Shown here: piece by piece, positions 10,490 through 40,085 of the stretch
Layout: each line of letters opens with the position of its first letter
Position numbering within the stretch: the stretch's first letter is position 1
NCBI RefSeq assembly: GCF_032854445.1
Contig: NC_088297.1
Span: 12,693,039-12,757,038, forward strand
DNA length: 64,000 nucleotides
Direction: 5' to 3'
Origin: Liolophura sinensis
Taxonomy: Eukaryota > Mollusca > Polyplacophora > Chitonida > Chitonidae
Notes under the pieces: generated by a model
What the model saw: only the letters and a program-made list of their open reading frames with translations
Database searches by the model: none
Told to the model about the DNA's origin: nothing
Translations under genes and position numbers: made by a program

Positions 10490-12650
10490 GCAATATTGTA
10501 GTAAAAGAATTTAAGTGTATCTCTTTTAACCATTTAGGATACTGTATATACAAAGTAAATTTTAGGTCATGCACTTCGCATTTTAACTGATATTCCCTTT
10601 GTCGGTATTAAAAGCACCTGTTTCTTATTTGTGCTGATGTATACTGTTGTATTTTGCAAGGTGTTAGTTGAATACTCAAAACATTGAAGAAACTTCCCAA
10701 GTAAACTTCTCAAGTAAGCTCACAAAAGTCCGGGCTAGTTCTTTCTAGCTACATAAATGTGTTTGCCTCATATTCAAAACGCATTCATACGAGTTCATAA
10801 TTGAATCGCACAAACATCTTACATTATTCTCAGCCTATGTTTTCTATACTTTAGAGCCCTGTAAACACATCCATACGATTGTAAACGAACACACAGAGTT
10901 ATAATATCTGAATAGTCAGTGAGATATTTTAATGGTCACCGGAAGTACAACTGCTCAACATTTAGAATGGTAATAGTGAGGTCCCATATGTTAATCAGTC
11001 TCTGAAGAAAATTGCTCTCCCGCTGCGACATCAGGATATATTTTTTTCATTCTACTCAAATAAAGTAATGACAGTCAATGAAATCCCTTCCATGTTACCA
11101 CTCGTTTGGTGGTTTACTCAATCAAGAATCTAGAGAACACGAGATATGTGAGTAATAAGGGACCGTCACAGAATTACACAGCATTTTCCTGTATAGACTG
11201 ATTGCATGAAGAGATTTGTTTTACCAGATGTAAAATTTAAAACTTCGAGATAGTGCGCATGTCATGATCTCAGAGGTTCAAACTTGGAAAGCCTAGTCTG
11301 AAAACAACATATACTTGCTACCACTTATGTCCTACGAGCCATAATATGCCTTAACGTCACATTTTAGGTCAAATATGTCTTTATGCAATGGATATCATTT
11401 AACTAATTGAATATATATTTTGGTAAAAAAAAAAACCCTGCAAATCTAAAAAATAGGTGAAGGTTTTTTCAGGCATTGGTGTCGTTAATCTTTCTTATGA
11501 CAGGTGTTTAAATTATCGATAATCATTTACTTTAAAGCGAAGGTACAATAACAAAAAAAGAACAGGCAAGCTTTGGCTTCAAACGCGTCAGCCACACCCC
11601 AGGGGAATCAATATCACACAGATACTTCTTTGTCAACAAAAACCCGGGCACCACGCCAAGTTCCACAGAATTGCTAAGGGCAGTTGTACAGTACAGTCTA
11701 TGTTTTTGTGATTAACACAGAACACTCCATTCAACCAAAACACCCAGACCGCCTTGAGACAAGGTGCGAAATATTCTAAGATAAGAACTCAAACAGCGCA
11801 TGCGCCTGTTACTAGTATATGGCTGTTACAATGAATGACTGGGGTTCTAAGCTACATCCGCCATATTTTGGCGGCATGGCGTTTAAAACAGTCAAGAACT
11901 GTCGTAGTCGGTAGACAGTCACAGACGGCGAACACTACATCCATCAGAGTTTTAATCAGAGGTTTAACATAAGCCTAAAACATATTCATGTATATATATA
12001 TATCTGTCTCTCCATATAAAGTATTATACGATATGTAGTATGATCTGCATCATTATCTCAACGGAAAGAAAACAGTAAAATGAAGTATATGCCAGATTAA
12101 AGACCATTAACCATTGTCCAAGTAAATATTTTTGTTTTATCCTTATTTTATTTATTTATATTTTTCAATTTTTTTCCAAACGACTAAAACGGTTTTAAAA
12201 CGTCTGCAGTTACCCATAGAATATCTTATCCATATTTTTTCCTGAATATAGTTCTTTAATGGTCCATTCGTTGAATGCACCCGTACCTCTCTACGTGCAC
12301 ATGCATTCTGAATGGTGAAATCTAGCAGGGTATGTGTTAAGTGGCAAAGACCTGTAACGTCACTGGCCCCGATATGGTCAGAATTGGCCACCGTAGAATC
12401 TGAAGTTTCAAATGTATTTTTCTAGGTTGAACAAATTCGAAAAAAAATCGAACTATTTGTATAAACAATGTTTAATGGTCTTTCATCTTATGTACTTCAT
12501 ATCAGTGTTTTTTTTTTTTTTCCTTTTTTTGCCATTATGCATAAAGGTGTCAAGTACTTGCATAACACTGTCACATTATCACATGACATAAACTTCAATG
12601 CTGCTCAGTATGCTGGTACACACAGAACCGCGCACCAAAAGGTGCACACA
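10490..12650. other. gene-poor interval, no gene recognised
   Basis: AT-rich sequence with a poly-A run near 11427, an (AT)n tract near 11991 and a small palindrome 'ccgccatattttggcgg' near 11858. No coding exon could be supported. Confidence 0.4.
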
Positions 12651-12654
12651 CAGA

Positions 12655-12790
12655 CCTCAGTCATGGTTTTATTCTAACTGTTCATGTAAATGCATAAATA
12701 GTGGCTATTTACACACTCCCCAGCGCTATGGCCCAAGCAGAATTAGGTCCAAAAAAACTGCAGTGGTGTTCATTGCAATTTATCAGACTT
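12655..12790 (+). repeat. dispersed repeat B, 3' fragment
   Basis: It shares 'ctcagtcatggttttattct', 'catgtaaatgcataaatag', 'agcgctatggc' and 'cagaattaggt' with the 3' part of the copy at 3057-3250. Confidence 0.5.
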
Positions 12791-12842
12791 CACTGATCCA
12801 GAATTACTAAGAAATGCTGTATTGTCATCACAGCATTTTGTA

Positions 12843-13530
12843 TAGTGACCGTGCAGCACCCAGCGGGGGCAATGCAGTAACCGTACATCACTGAACAGAG
12901 GCAGTGCAGTGACCGCAGAGTACCGCGCAGTGACTTACACTACGGTGCAGTGAGGTACAGCACCGTGTAGTGATCTACAGTACCGTCTAGTGACCGTACA
13001 GCACCGAGCAGTGTCAGTGAAATAGCCATAGATCACCTTGCAGACACCGTACATCATGGTGTAGCGGCAGTAAAGTACTGCACGCCGACCTTAATATAAC
13101 CGTACATTGAGAATACAATACCACGATCTTACAGTACAATGTCATGCGGTGGCTGTACACTACCTGTTATTTGGGAAGGTCTCTCAGCAACATGCGGATG
13201 GTCGTGGGTTTCCCCCGGGCCCTGCCCGGTTTCCTCCCACTATAATGCTGGCCGCCGTCGCATAAGTGAAACATTCTTGAATACAGCGTAAAACAACAAC
13301 CAAATAAATAAATGCAGTACCTGAAGTGACCGTGCAGTACCGAATAATGACCGTACAGTACCGACCAGTGGTCGTACAGCATCGTGCACTGATCGTACCG
13401 TACCATGTTGTTTCGTGCGTGTTGTGTACCGACAGAATAGTGCAGCGCAGTGACATGATCAGTACCGCATTGCTGCTGTGTTGTTTCTTGTAGTGACCGT
13501 ACAGTGGCGTTCAGTGACGAAAAACTGGTG
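12843..13530. repeat. 20-bp degenerate minisatellite split by a SINE1
   Basis: Diverged units close to 'cagtgaccgtacagtaccgt' run through 12843-13165 and resume at 13316-13530, with a SINE1 fragment between. Before the insertion it was one array of roughly 25 units. The divergence implies an old array. Confidence 0.75.
13174..13315 (+). repeat. SINE1 copy inside minisatellite
   Basis: 5'-truncated: it begins at 'gggaaggtctctcagcaac', continues through 'ggtttcctcccactataatg' and ends in (AATA)n. It interrupts the 20-bp array. Confidence 0.85.
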
Positions 13531-13559
13531 TGCAGTGAAAGTTCTGTACTCATTTTCTC

Positions 13560-16500
13560 TGAAGCGTTCTTGGGAAAACCCTTAAAACTTGAAGAAATAC
13601 AACCAATAACTTTCGTTCATGGTTAAAAATTTTGAAGGATATTAACTATATATTAACTATAGATTATATATATATGTAATTATATATATTTATTAAATAA
13701 AATATTAACTATAACGATACGATCAAACATATGTATAATGATACAATCTATCACTTACCAGCTTCAATAACGGCCAGACACATAAGACGAAAAACCGAAC
13801 TGTCAATTCCTCAAACTCGTTTGGTCTTATATAGCCCAAGGCATATGTACATACAGTCAATTTCTTGACAACAAGGCAACAACGAGGCGTTGCTGGCAGT
13901 GGAGAATGTCACGACATGTCAACGACAGCCCTATATTAGCTCTCGCGCACTCAAACAATGCCACCAAAACTGACGCTATTAAATTTCAATTTATGCCGCG
14001 CTGTACTTGACCTGTTTGCTCCCTTATAGCAGAACCTGAAAACCAAAATAGTCCGGTCTATTGTGCAGACGAGAGTAATATAAACACTTATTGATCCGTA
14101 AAATGCAAATACGAGTCAGCTTGGTCAAAAGGAGAACTCGTAAATTCGGAGCAGTCAAGATCAGCATGCAGAGCAGATTGTCAGGGCGAGGCGAGCTCCG
14201 CACATTCTGTAGGCCTACTGTTGTAGTCTAAACATGCTGGGGGTTTGTATATACAATTCAATCCATAGCAGTAAATATAATATGCATGAGCAGGACAATA
14301 CCCACAAAGACGGCAAATTCATTTCCAATGATCGACAGAGCGTTTGAAATGTGAACCGTTTCCACTCTGAATGGATTTCCAATAAAGTCAAAGTTAAGGT
14401 GTTCCTATATACCGTGATTCGATAAGTATCTTATCTTACACGTGGACGTATTTCATTGTCATGAAACCGCAGCCAGTTTTTATTTACACGACAAAGGCTA
14501 TCATGTTTGTAAGTACAGAAAGAATGATCAAAGTCAATTGTCTGTTTGTCATGCGCGTATTCAAGCCGTCAGCTTCTTTTACTTTCATTTCCTGCACAGC
14601 ATTCAACAAGAACAACGTTTGGTCACACACTTCCAAACTTCTTACAAATCAAGTGTCAACAACAGCGATTTTCGGCCACTTTTCCATTTCCCTGAAGATG
14701 CAACTTTTAATCACTGCAATTTTCGGATCAACTAAAATGTCGAGTTTTAACAACTGCATTTTCTGTCACATTTCGGGCCGGGCTTGTTTGCCTTGTACAA
14801 CTCGTCTGCTCAGTGCATAATTCATCGAAAAAATTTCCGATTCACTTCAATATCACTAAATATGTGTACGAAAAGATGGTTGACTGAAACAGCCATTTCC
14901 GTTCACTCGCCCACGTTATACTGATTTTTGTATATTTCTACAAATTTTAGAAAAAAATTTCAGAGAGACTTCCACACATACATCAAACGGTGAAGGCGTC
15001 TACCACATTACCAGCGTAGACAACTTGCTTGATTGTTGCTTAAACTCCATACCGGTACTCAAAGTGTCTTCGCATATACCATACCTGTCAGTTTTGTCGC
15101 TGGAGAAAACTGGGTAAACCACCAGCACCTGTTAAATTCCCCAACTTAACAGCTGGGACGTACCATATACGTTCAAGTAATACTGATGAAATGAAAGAAT
15201 GAATGGTTGTGACTTACCACCACTTCAGCAAATATTGCGGCCATACTGTGGCGAAACTTCATATTGTTGGAAGACAATTTGTGTTCAGCGGACGTCAGAA
15301 TGCGCACACGGCCATACTAGCGTCATCGACCGTTTATTATCACCAGGAACTACAGACAATGGAGAGCTGGAAAGCTGGAAATTCCTTATCAAGATCCCAT
15401 AAACACATTCTCGATATATCAATGGTCATATCCTTTATCTCCTCACGGTTGACTCCGGCATCTTTGTTGGGTAGTTCGAGTCCCGTTAATTCGGAATAAT
15501 TAGCTAAATTTAGCTAAATAGTAAGCTTCGACCAATCAAGTTTTAGAGCGAAATAGCCAAGTATTGTGATCAATTCCAGTATTCGTCTTAACTATGCACC
15601 ACAGACTTGAAATCACACGATAACAAAAGTTTCATATATACTTGTAGAAACAACATGTGAGTGAAGATATGTGTGAAAAGGTTTCACTGGGAGACGTCTT
15701 ATTATAAGCTAACTTGTAAATAGGGTCAAACAAAATGCGGTGTTCAGTTCAGTCCAGGGTCGGGCGAATGCAGTCGCCACGCGAAAGAGAACGTGGCATT
15801 ACCGTGGTGAACTAACAGCGTGAGCTAAAAGAAGCTACAATTCCCTGTTCAAGGCCGGTACTAATGGGGCATAGGCCATACTCCTCATAGCACATGCGTC
15901 ACTATGTACCTTTCGCTTTACACAAATGCGACCACTAGACACGCTTGAACTTTAAAGCCTGTGAGATGCTAAGCCTTATCACTTGTGTCCTCCCGCGGAA
16001 CTATCTAATTAACATTTTAAGTTTTTGGTTAGAATCATGTTGTACATACACTACGTAAAGTAAATACATGAGTAGTATTATTAGATACAATAGCTGAGGC
16101 GGATTTTTTTTTTTCTGACATCTCTTCCTGTCTTATCACCGTGGCCTCAGTGACCTCGGCGTTATTCGAGATTTCTGTACAAAATTTCCTAGTGGTTGCA
16201 GTGATCTAATCCAAATGTGGAGATCGACGCATGAGGAAGTATGCTAATAGAGGTTTAGTAATTAAGTTCATTACGTTACTATCAAAATGGTGTTCATCCG
16301 CAGAAGGCTCCAGTGCTTCAACCGCCAGACTGATCAAGGGAAGGATGTAAAACACAAAGATGAGATGTTTTCAGATTTTAAGTTTATTTTTAAAGCATAT
16401 CTGTACAAATACATTTTTATTTTTATCAGTTCATTTGTTATTTTGTCTTACACCGCTACCCATTCAGTGCAACATATTTGTAAAGTCTATATTCTTACCC

Positions 16501-19470
16501 TAACTCACATGATCGAAACAGGTGGGTTAACTCTCCCTTAAAGCTATATATTAAGTGATAAATGTACCTTAAATAGAAGTAACCTAAATGATAGGTTGTC
16601 ATCGCCAGGTCTATACTTTAAGTACGACGGCGCGAAATACTACAACCATAACATCACATAGCCAATGTGCGAAACCGCCGGTGGAATTCTAGCGGCGCCT
16701 TTTTGTGTTTTTATTTTTGACTAATGCTTCCTTTTGCATTCAAAAATGCACCGACAATAATTATACATTTTCATAACAAAAGTCATATCGGATTACCTTA
16801 AATTGATTCCCAAGGAAGATAACATAGGGCCGAGTTGACCAGACGATACAACGTGTGGTATAATAAGTAAACCAAATGTGTGAACAAATCGATGAAGTAT
16901 GGACCATGCGAAGTGATATTATGTCTGAAGTGGAGCCCTGATGTACACTTGGTTATAAAAACAAAACCAAACATAAAACATAAATAGCCGTAAATGAAGT
17001 ACCGCGGACAAACAACACAGACATTGAGATTCTCCGTCCCTCTACACACCTAAGCAGATCTTCAGTCTTCTATCCATACATGAATAACACCACCAGTGAT
17101 TTCAATGACATAACACGTGACCATGAATAATCCAAGTTGACATTGTTATTCACATAGGCAGAGGAAATGCTGTTTTGCAAGATTTGCCTCCCTTGGTAGA
17201 TGGCCAGAGAACCCCATTAACGATAGCATTACATTACGAGTGTACATCTTGTATTAACTAGAAAGTCCATGGCAAACGTTGTTTAACATACATATAGCAC
17301 CACTGCAGTTTGTAGAGCAGGACTTTCGTTTTCACTTAAGCCTCAAAAGGGATTCTAATGGCGAACCTTTGAAGTAATTCTGACCAAAGCTGTTACGTCA
17401 CACATCACTCATCCCAATGAGCACCATGCTGGGATTTAAATCAAATCTGTCCACTATAAGCCTGACAGCTGTTTCGAGTGGTGCCTCAGTACACGTGTGT
17501 AACGTGTCACAGGTGGAATAAACAAAAGAACGTGACCATTTACGCCTATGGTACAGCATTACAGTCTTCGACGACAGCCCAGATTTCAACTCTTAAAATG
17601 TACCCTTCTAAATGTTCGGCTTGAAACTGTCCTCGAACTCATATAAAGTCTTAGATGTCGAAAGGAAGAGAATAAAATACGTGGATTTTGCTGAGCTATG
17701 AGTAACTGTCATGGTCAACTCATATCACTTTAAAACAGTCACGTGGATTTGTTTGTCCCGCAGCGATGAAATCTCGAGCATGCGTACTGGAAACAGCTAT
17801 CCCGCCTATTACTTCTATAATCAACATTCCTCCCTTAAAATCCCCTGGTACATACCTCGCCCAAAAGAGATTGCGTGTGCATTAAGTATTTATAGAGAAA
17901 TAGAGAAAATTATATGGCGCCTTTTGGGTCTCGCGACCTTCTTTTATAATTTGTGTTTGCCGGTCGTGACACTGACGTTAAGTGGGCATAGAGTTCTTAG
18001 TAGTGAGGAAAATAGTATGTTCATGTGACGTGTCAAAAATGTTAGGCAACTGTCTTTGATCCCATTCACCATTCTGTAAGACCAATCGGAAGTTGGGGAT
18101 CACGTGACCAGCCTTTCGAGTCGAAGACAAATGGCCGCTGAAAGGTCACTTTTTGCCACTTTGCTAGCGACCAGTAAGGCCTAGCTGTTCAAAACAACAT
18201 CACGTAAGCTCTGCAGAAATACTCATGCTATCTGGAAAGCTGAAAATTATACAAATCCAACCGATACAACATCGCTGACTGCGATTCAAAAAATATGAGA
18301 TAACGTTGGGAGGACCGTTTTTTTCGATCATGCCGTTTGTTACTAAGGAGATCACGTGGTCTCTAACTACGATCCGCCTTACAGAATAACATGGGTGTCT
18401 GTAAAAGGTGTTATAACAAGTAACTTATAGTAGACGAGTGAAAGAGAAAATTGAGAATCTGAACGTTTTGTGAACTGGAGAGGTTCCTAAAGGAAACAGG
18501 TGTCATTTGAGCCTCTGGAAAAGGGTGAGACAGGTGATCGGTAAATCAATTTCAACAAGGTTGCTTAACACCTTTCACCATTCATACGGCACAGCAGGAC
18601 TGTTTTCACCTTTGACGACAAAAGAGTTCCAACTTGAAATTCCCTTACTGATCGCGTCATCATCCTTTGTTCTACTGGAGTTAGCCTGAAAGCACTAAGG
18701 GCGATCTTTCACTACACAGGTCAACAATGTAAAGTTTGCTTCAAACTGTCATATTTATCGTCTGCATGTTGAAGATGCTTGAGTAAAATCCAAAGCAATT
18801 TTTGGACACACTTGATTGTGTGTGTGTGTGTGCGTATGAAGTAACTAATTCCTTGGAAAATAATTTAACAATGGTTTATCAAAGACTCTAAAAAGACAAT
18901 TTAGCAGATTTCTTGGCCAACATTTTGTCTCAAGACTGTGTAAACAGCATACATCTACAATCACAGTTCACGGCGCGATACTTGCAGTTTCTCAAAAAAT
19001 ATGTTTTATAAAACTTTTTTTTTATCATGCACTCAATACAGCTCTAGTCAAAATGTTAAAGTATGTAACAGATGATACTAATGTACTATGTAATACACCA
19101 AGTTAACGGTTCCATCAAACATAACACAAATGCTGGTGCTTGTACTTTGTACCTTTGAAATTTCTAACGAGATCATGCATTTCAAAACCAGTAACTGTTT
19201 CTCTCACCTATCCGCTACATGTAAGTTCAAACAATATATTAGCACAAGTCTAACAGTACAGGGTAATGACATAAAAAAAAAAAAAACGGCAACAGTTAAT
19301 TATTTTGGATTACTTAGCATAACAGTATACTATAAATAAACCCCGGCACAAAGTGCTCCCTTTTCACTCCCAGGCCTTATTTTAACATGACCAGTATATT
19401 AGCTTTCCCCAATGCCACCTCTTCCTTTATAGTCCACCTTACTACACGCATCCAACATTATCCAGTTACT
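13560..19470. other. long gene-poor interval
   Basis: It includes an (AT)n tract at 13655-13690, ORFs up to 119 codons (14461-14820) without recognisable motifs, and a (GT)n run near 18818. An E-box palindrome 'tcacgtga' at about 18101 precedes a short Kozak-like ATG (about 18132), but no downstream exon could be matched to it. No gene is supported. Confidence 0.35.
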
Positions 19471-19483
19471 TTAAATCACTAAA

Positions 19484-19734
19484 GCAGCCGGGGCCTCCGT
19501 GGCTCAGTCGGTTAGCGCACTAGCGCAGCGTAATGACCCAGAAGCCTCTCACCAATGCGGTCGCTGTGAGTTCAAGACCAGCTCATGCTGCCTTCCTCTC
19601 CGGCCGTACGTGGGAAGGTCTGTCAGCAACCTGCGGATGGTCGTGGGTTTCCACCCACCATAATGCTGGCCGCCGTCGTATAAGTGAAATATTCTTGAGT
19701 ACGGCATATAACACCAAGCAAAAAAAAAAAAAAA
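19484..19734 (+). repeat. SINE1 copy, full length, with target-site duplication
   Basis: Complete from the tRNA-like head (A box 'tggctcagtcgg') to the 3' end, here closed by poly-A rather than (AATA)n. An 11-bp direct repeat 'aaatcactaaa' flanks it at 19473-19483 and 19735-19745, as expected for LINE-assisted insertion. Confidence 0.92.
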
Positions 19735-20159
19735 AAATCACTAAAACACATTTTTCTAGAAAAAAAAATCACTAAAACACAATTACTAAGAAAATGACTT
19801 CAAAAGGATAAGTTTGTATCATTTAAGATACAAGCTTCATAAATCAGTGCAAATTATTTCTGTTAACCCCAGATTTCTCTATGAGAATGTTTCAAAATTT
19901 CCACCATAGACATGCTCGAAAAGGTTGAAAAATTAGGGTAGACGTGTACATGTATGGGGCCCCCTATTCAGTTCAATGGAGTACCATTTACCACGAATGG
20001 GAGACATGATTCTAAGGGGGATTGGCTATTGTTTTCCTGCATTAAATGTGTACTATATAACCAGTTTTCACACAAAACGTCATCAAAAAGATAGGTCTAC
20101 ACAGCTCAGGACCATATTGCTTGGATAAGAAGATTCCCCATTACTGGCCTATCAGACAT

Positions 20160-20275
20160 GTATTTATTTATTTGATTGGTGTTTTACGCCGTACTCAAGA
20201 ATATTTCACTTATACGATGGTGGCCAGCATTATGGTGGCAGAGCCTGGGGGAAACCCACGACCATCCACAGGTTA
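20160..20275 (-). repeat. SINE1 copy, truncated
   Basis: A (TTTA)n tail and 'gattggtgttttacgccgta' through 'cacgaccatccacaggtt'. There is a deletion in the 'ggaggaaaccgggcagag' part, and the head is missing. Confidence 0.85.
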
Positions 20276-20279
20276 TCAG

Positions 20280-22043
20280 ATATGTAAGGCCAAATCACAT
20301 CTTGAACGAGATTTGCAGGTTAGCGGCCAGACTCCTGTTCATATGTGAGTCCTTTCATTTTGAATTAAATTCATGTTGAGAAGCTGGGTTTCGCATTACA
20401 TTAACTATGTCCAGCCGTTCCACCGAACTGCATAAATATTTAAAATGTTCTAGCAGAATGTGCTACAATCAAATGTCTCTATAAAAACATGGTCTGCCAT
20501 ATACAGTGTACCTGCCCAATGGGGTTCCCAAAACCGGGGCACGACTGAACGCATATATTTAAATTGCTGGCAAACCTTCCCACGTAAGGCCAGTGGGGAT
20601 AAGGATGTGTTAAATTAAATTTAAGTTGTCAAATTAAATTGAAGTTAACAAATTAAATGGTGTACACCTAAATTCAGAGGAAGAAAAAAATAAAGTAAGG
20701 TGGGCGTTCACGCTAATTTTACTTATGAAACTGGTCATTAGGAATTTGATATCGTTTTACTAGTTTGACGGTCTAAACTGTGGAACTTCCGATACTTCGT
20801 TTGCTATTCACTTATTTCGAAACCAACAAGGAAAACCAGAGAGTTTATTAGTACATATCAACTTCCTCGCGTCCAGCTTCCGACGCACGTGCTGATTTTT
20901 TAAGGTCCAGCACTACGTAAAAGTCAATATTAACTTGGACCAAAAATGGGTAATAAAGCTTTGACATCACATCCTCTTATGTGACTTACGTCTTCTTTGT
21001 CTTAAGAACATAATTAACTCAATGCTCAAGATTGCTCATGTTGCAAAGATTCCATCGGATAATGGCCTTGGACAGAGACACTTGTTTCATTCATGCATGT
21101 GTAAGTAGACAAAATTAGTACTGGCTTGTAAATGTAGAAAAGGCCGAGGAAAAGGTGGCAAGCAAGTTATTGGGAAACAAATACAGGACAAACTAGACCC
21201 ATATTTCACATGAATATATGGACTTCTTTGACACACAAAAGACAAGAGACAGTCCTGTCATCTCTTATCACATCACAGATATACATCTCCTTGTATATGT
21301 AAAACATTCAATGTGGAACTCTCAACCAAGAAAGGAGATGGTGCCACATGGACTGGAAAAACATGGAACTATTTGTACAGAGTGAACAGACTTCCGCAGA
21401 GGTTTTAGTCAAACTTGAGAGAAAAACTGTACAACTGATTCCTGAAAAGGCTCAGTATTTTTTTTAGGAACAGCAGCAATCATCTTTCTGCTTTTTTTTT
21501 TTCACCTTAAAGTCATCATCCATGTGTCAATAAAAGCACTCATTTGTGATCAAACACGGACACTGTTTTTCTCACATGTTTGAGAATGACATAAATATTT
21601 GAAAACACTTGATATCCTGGATAAAAATGCAAAGACCTTTCAGTTTTACAGGTTTTCTAAAAAAAAAAAAAAAAAAATGGCCAAATCTCGTAAGGTTAGC
21701 CCACAACTTAAAATTATCAGTAGATTAGAGTAGATCAAAAACAAAACAAAGCTCAGTAAACGAAAAATATCTTGTTCCTTCTGATCACTAAAACTGTCAA
21801 CAAACAGCAAACAGTAAGAACTAACAGATATCCCAGTCTCCCCTGGTGTCGGCCACACTCATGGATTCCACGAAACAGTCAAAAGGGGAGATAACTCCGT
21901 CATCCACGAAATCCAAGGAAAGATAACACCCACTAAAACACTGCTTCCCCAGAGGAGATCAGTCTGTCCTGTGATTGTCATGTAAATCAATTCAAGAGCT
22001 AAAGGAAAGGCAAGTTTCACAACCTCCTGGCCAAGCAATGACA
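20280..22043. other. interval downstream of MST, includes its 3' UTR
   Basis: No coding exon seen. The MST 3' UTR must start at 22043 on the minus strand. An AATAAA on that strand lies at about 20844-20849, but I cannot tell whether it is the site used. A poly-A run lies at 21659-21677. Confidence 0.4.
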
Positions 22044-38149
<16,106 letters not shown>

Positions 38150-38153
38150 GTCA

Positions 38154-39963
38154 CTGAAAGAAAAAAAAAAAACAAGATTTTTTATATTTAAAAAAAGCAT
38201 ACAAAACCCCAGATGTATGAAACAATTAGCCTTCCACATTCAGACAATTTTCAGAACCACCAAACATGCCAAATGGTGGACTCTTATTTATCCCACATCA
38301 GGCAAAATAGCTCACTCTTCAATGGACAGCAACGGTCACGTGGGGGATGTGTATCTGCCGTATCATGCTGCCGACACCACATATGGCTGTTGACTAGGTC
38401 ATCTCGCTTTGTTTGGTTTTGAAAACAATGATACATACATATAAGTCTTCGGTGCTGAATTGATATGTTTCAGGCAATAATATTTTTTTTGCAGGACAAA
38501 TCTGTTACATGGTTACTCAGTGACAGAATACAGAAATATATGCTGTCAGTACTAAGCCCTCATATTTGGCGAGGCGTGAGGGTAACTGACACCTTATATT
38601 TCCGTATCCTTTCAGGGAGTAATCATGCAACGAATAAGATGCACATGACGAGATATCATTCATGTCATCAGTTCTGTCATATATGCTTCATAAGTCAGCT
38701 TGAGAATGCTTGAAAACTTTATTCTCCGCACCACAAACATGCAAGTACTTCAAGCACTTGCTGAAACAACGGGCCAAATCACCGTAAACCTTAAGGTAGA
38801 GGTTGGCATAGATTTAGCCAGAATATGAAATCATGCCATCTCATTTCCAATTTTCTCCTGATTTTCTTATCTCTCCAAAGTTAATTTTGTCAGAGTAAAA
38901 CGTCTGTAAGACTTAGGTCAAACTGTCACCATTTTGCAAGACTACAATATTGAATGAAGCCGATATAGTGGCAAACAATCAGTCAAATCAAGAGGTTTCG
39001 GCTTAAACGTGCTCCACACAGATTTGTGATACTCGAAATACAACCATATGTAGTTGGAACAGTTCAACAATTACGTGTTTAACGCAAACTTGTCAGTGTG
39101 CATAGCTACTTTCAGATTCAATTTCCTCATCAATTATCAGTGCAATGTGCAGGACAAACAATTTGGGCAGAGCAAAAAGCACCATAAATCGTAATCATGA
39201 GTGACAGAAGTGTGGCTGTCACTGTCATTAAGAGACTGGGTACCAGTGCCTGTGTCTGTTGTAAGGTTAGATATTTCCTATTTACAAATGTCAATACTTT
39301 CTCCCTCAAAACGTGTGTTTCTATTTCTACCTGTTGTTTCATCCAGTGTTACACTCTGACGATAACCATGGCACATAAATTACCGTTTATTCTCTACATA
39401 AGTGGCTGTATGACACATTTCACTGGGCGCACCTTTAAAATGACATTTTTAAAACATCTTTAGTTGCAGTAAAAAGTTGAAAAACGTGAATGAGCTGGTG
39501 ATGCAGATGAAAATGATACCGGGTTCAAATACCGTACAACGTCAAACACCATTCAGGGCATCCGACAGAGGCCGTGTAAAACAAAACACTGACATCAGAC
39601 GGGTTCATTTTTACCTTGGTTGGGACATCGTATCCAGCTTAAGTCATCGGGCGGCTTTGGTCAACTTTTCACACGTAAATAAAAGATTACAGACACACAA
39701 AAGTGTGTCCGGAAGAACAAAATTAACAAAAACAAATTTTAGGTCGCTTAACTCGCGCAAAGTCTCGCCAAGCGCGTGATGAAGAAAACAATGATACAGG
39801 AAGGGAAAAACTCAAAATGTATAATCATTTCACACATTACCTTTGCAAAACGTGGACCAAAATGATGTATATAAAGAAAAAAAAAGCTGCTTTTTCCTAT
39901 AAGAAACAAGTTGAACGCTGTGTCAGATGAGAGTCACGTGATCAGATTGACAGTTTGAACAAG
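38154..39963. promoter_or_regulatory. divergent MST / LACTB2 intergenic interval
   Basis: 1.8 kb between the first recognised MST coding exon (minus) and the LACTB2 start codon (plus). It must hold both promoters and any MST 5' UTR exon. A palindromic E-box 'tcacgtga' lies at 39934-39941, 22 bp before the LACTB2 ATG. No TATA box is evident. Which part drives MST is unknown. Confidence 0.6.
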
Positions 39964-40085
39964 ATGGCGACCGTTTTGCCGAAAGTTCAGGAGTTGTCAA
40001 CACGTGTGTTGCGGGTCCTTGGATGCAACCCAGGTCCAATGACGCTTCAGGGAACAAACACATATGTCATTGGTACAGGGGAAAG
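39964..40085 (+). CDS. LACTB2: LACTB2 exon 1
   Basis: [20 protein letters not shown] to [10 protein letters not shown]. Donor 'GAAAG|GTTAAT', phase 2. Confidence 0.96.

Noticed and set aside
13184-13553. ORFs of 90-128 codons on the minus strand
   Set aside because: They are made of SINE1 and 20-bp minisatellite sequence.
14461-14820. 119-codon plus-strand ORF
   Set aside because: No recognisable motif, no splice context, low-complexity start. Likely chance.
18132-18175. Possible first exon (MAAERSLFATLLATS) after an E-box
   Set aside because: Short, and no downstream exon in matching phase was found on the plus strand.
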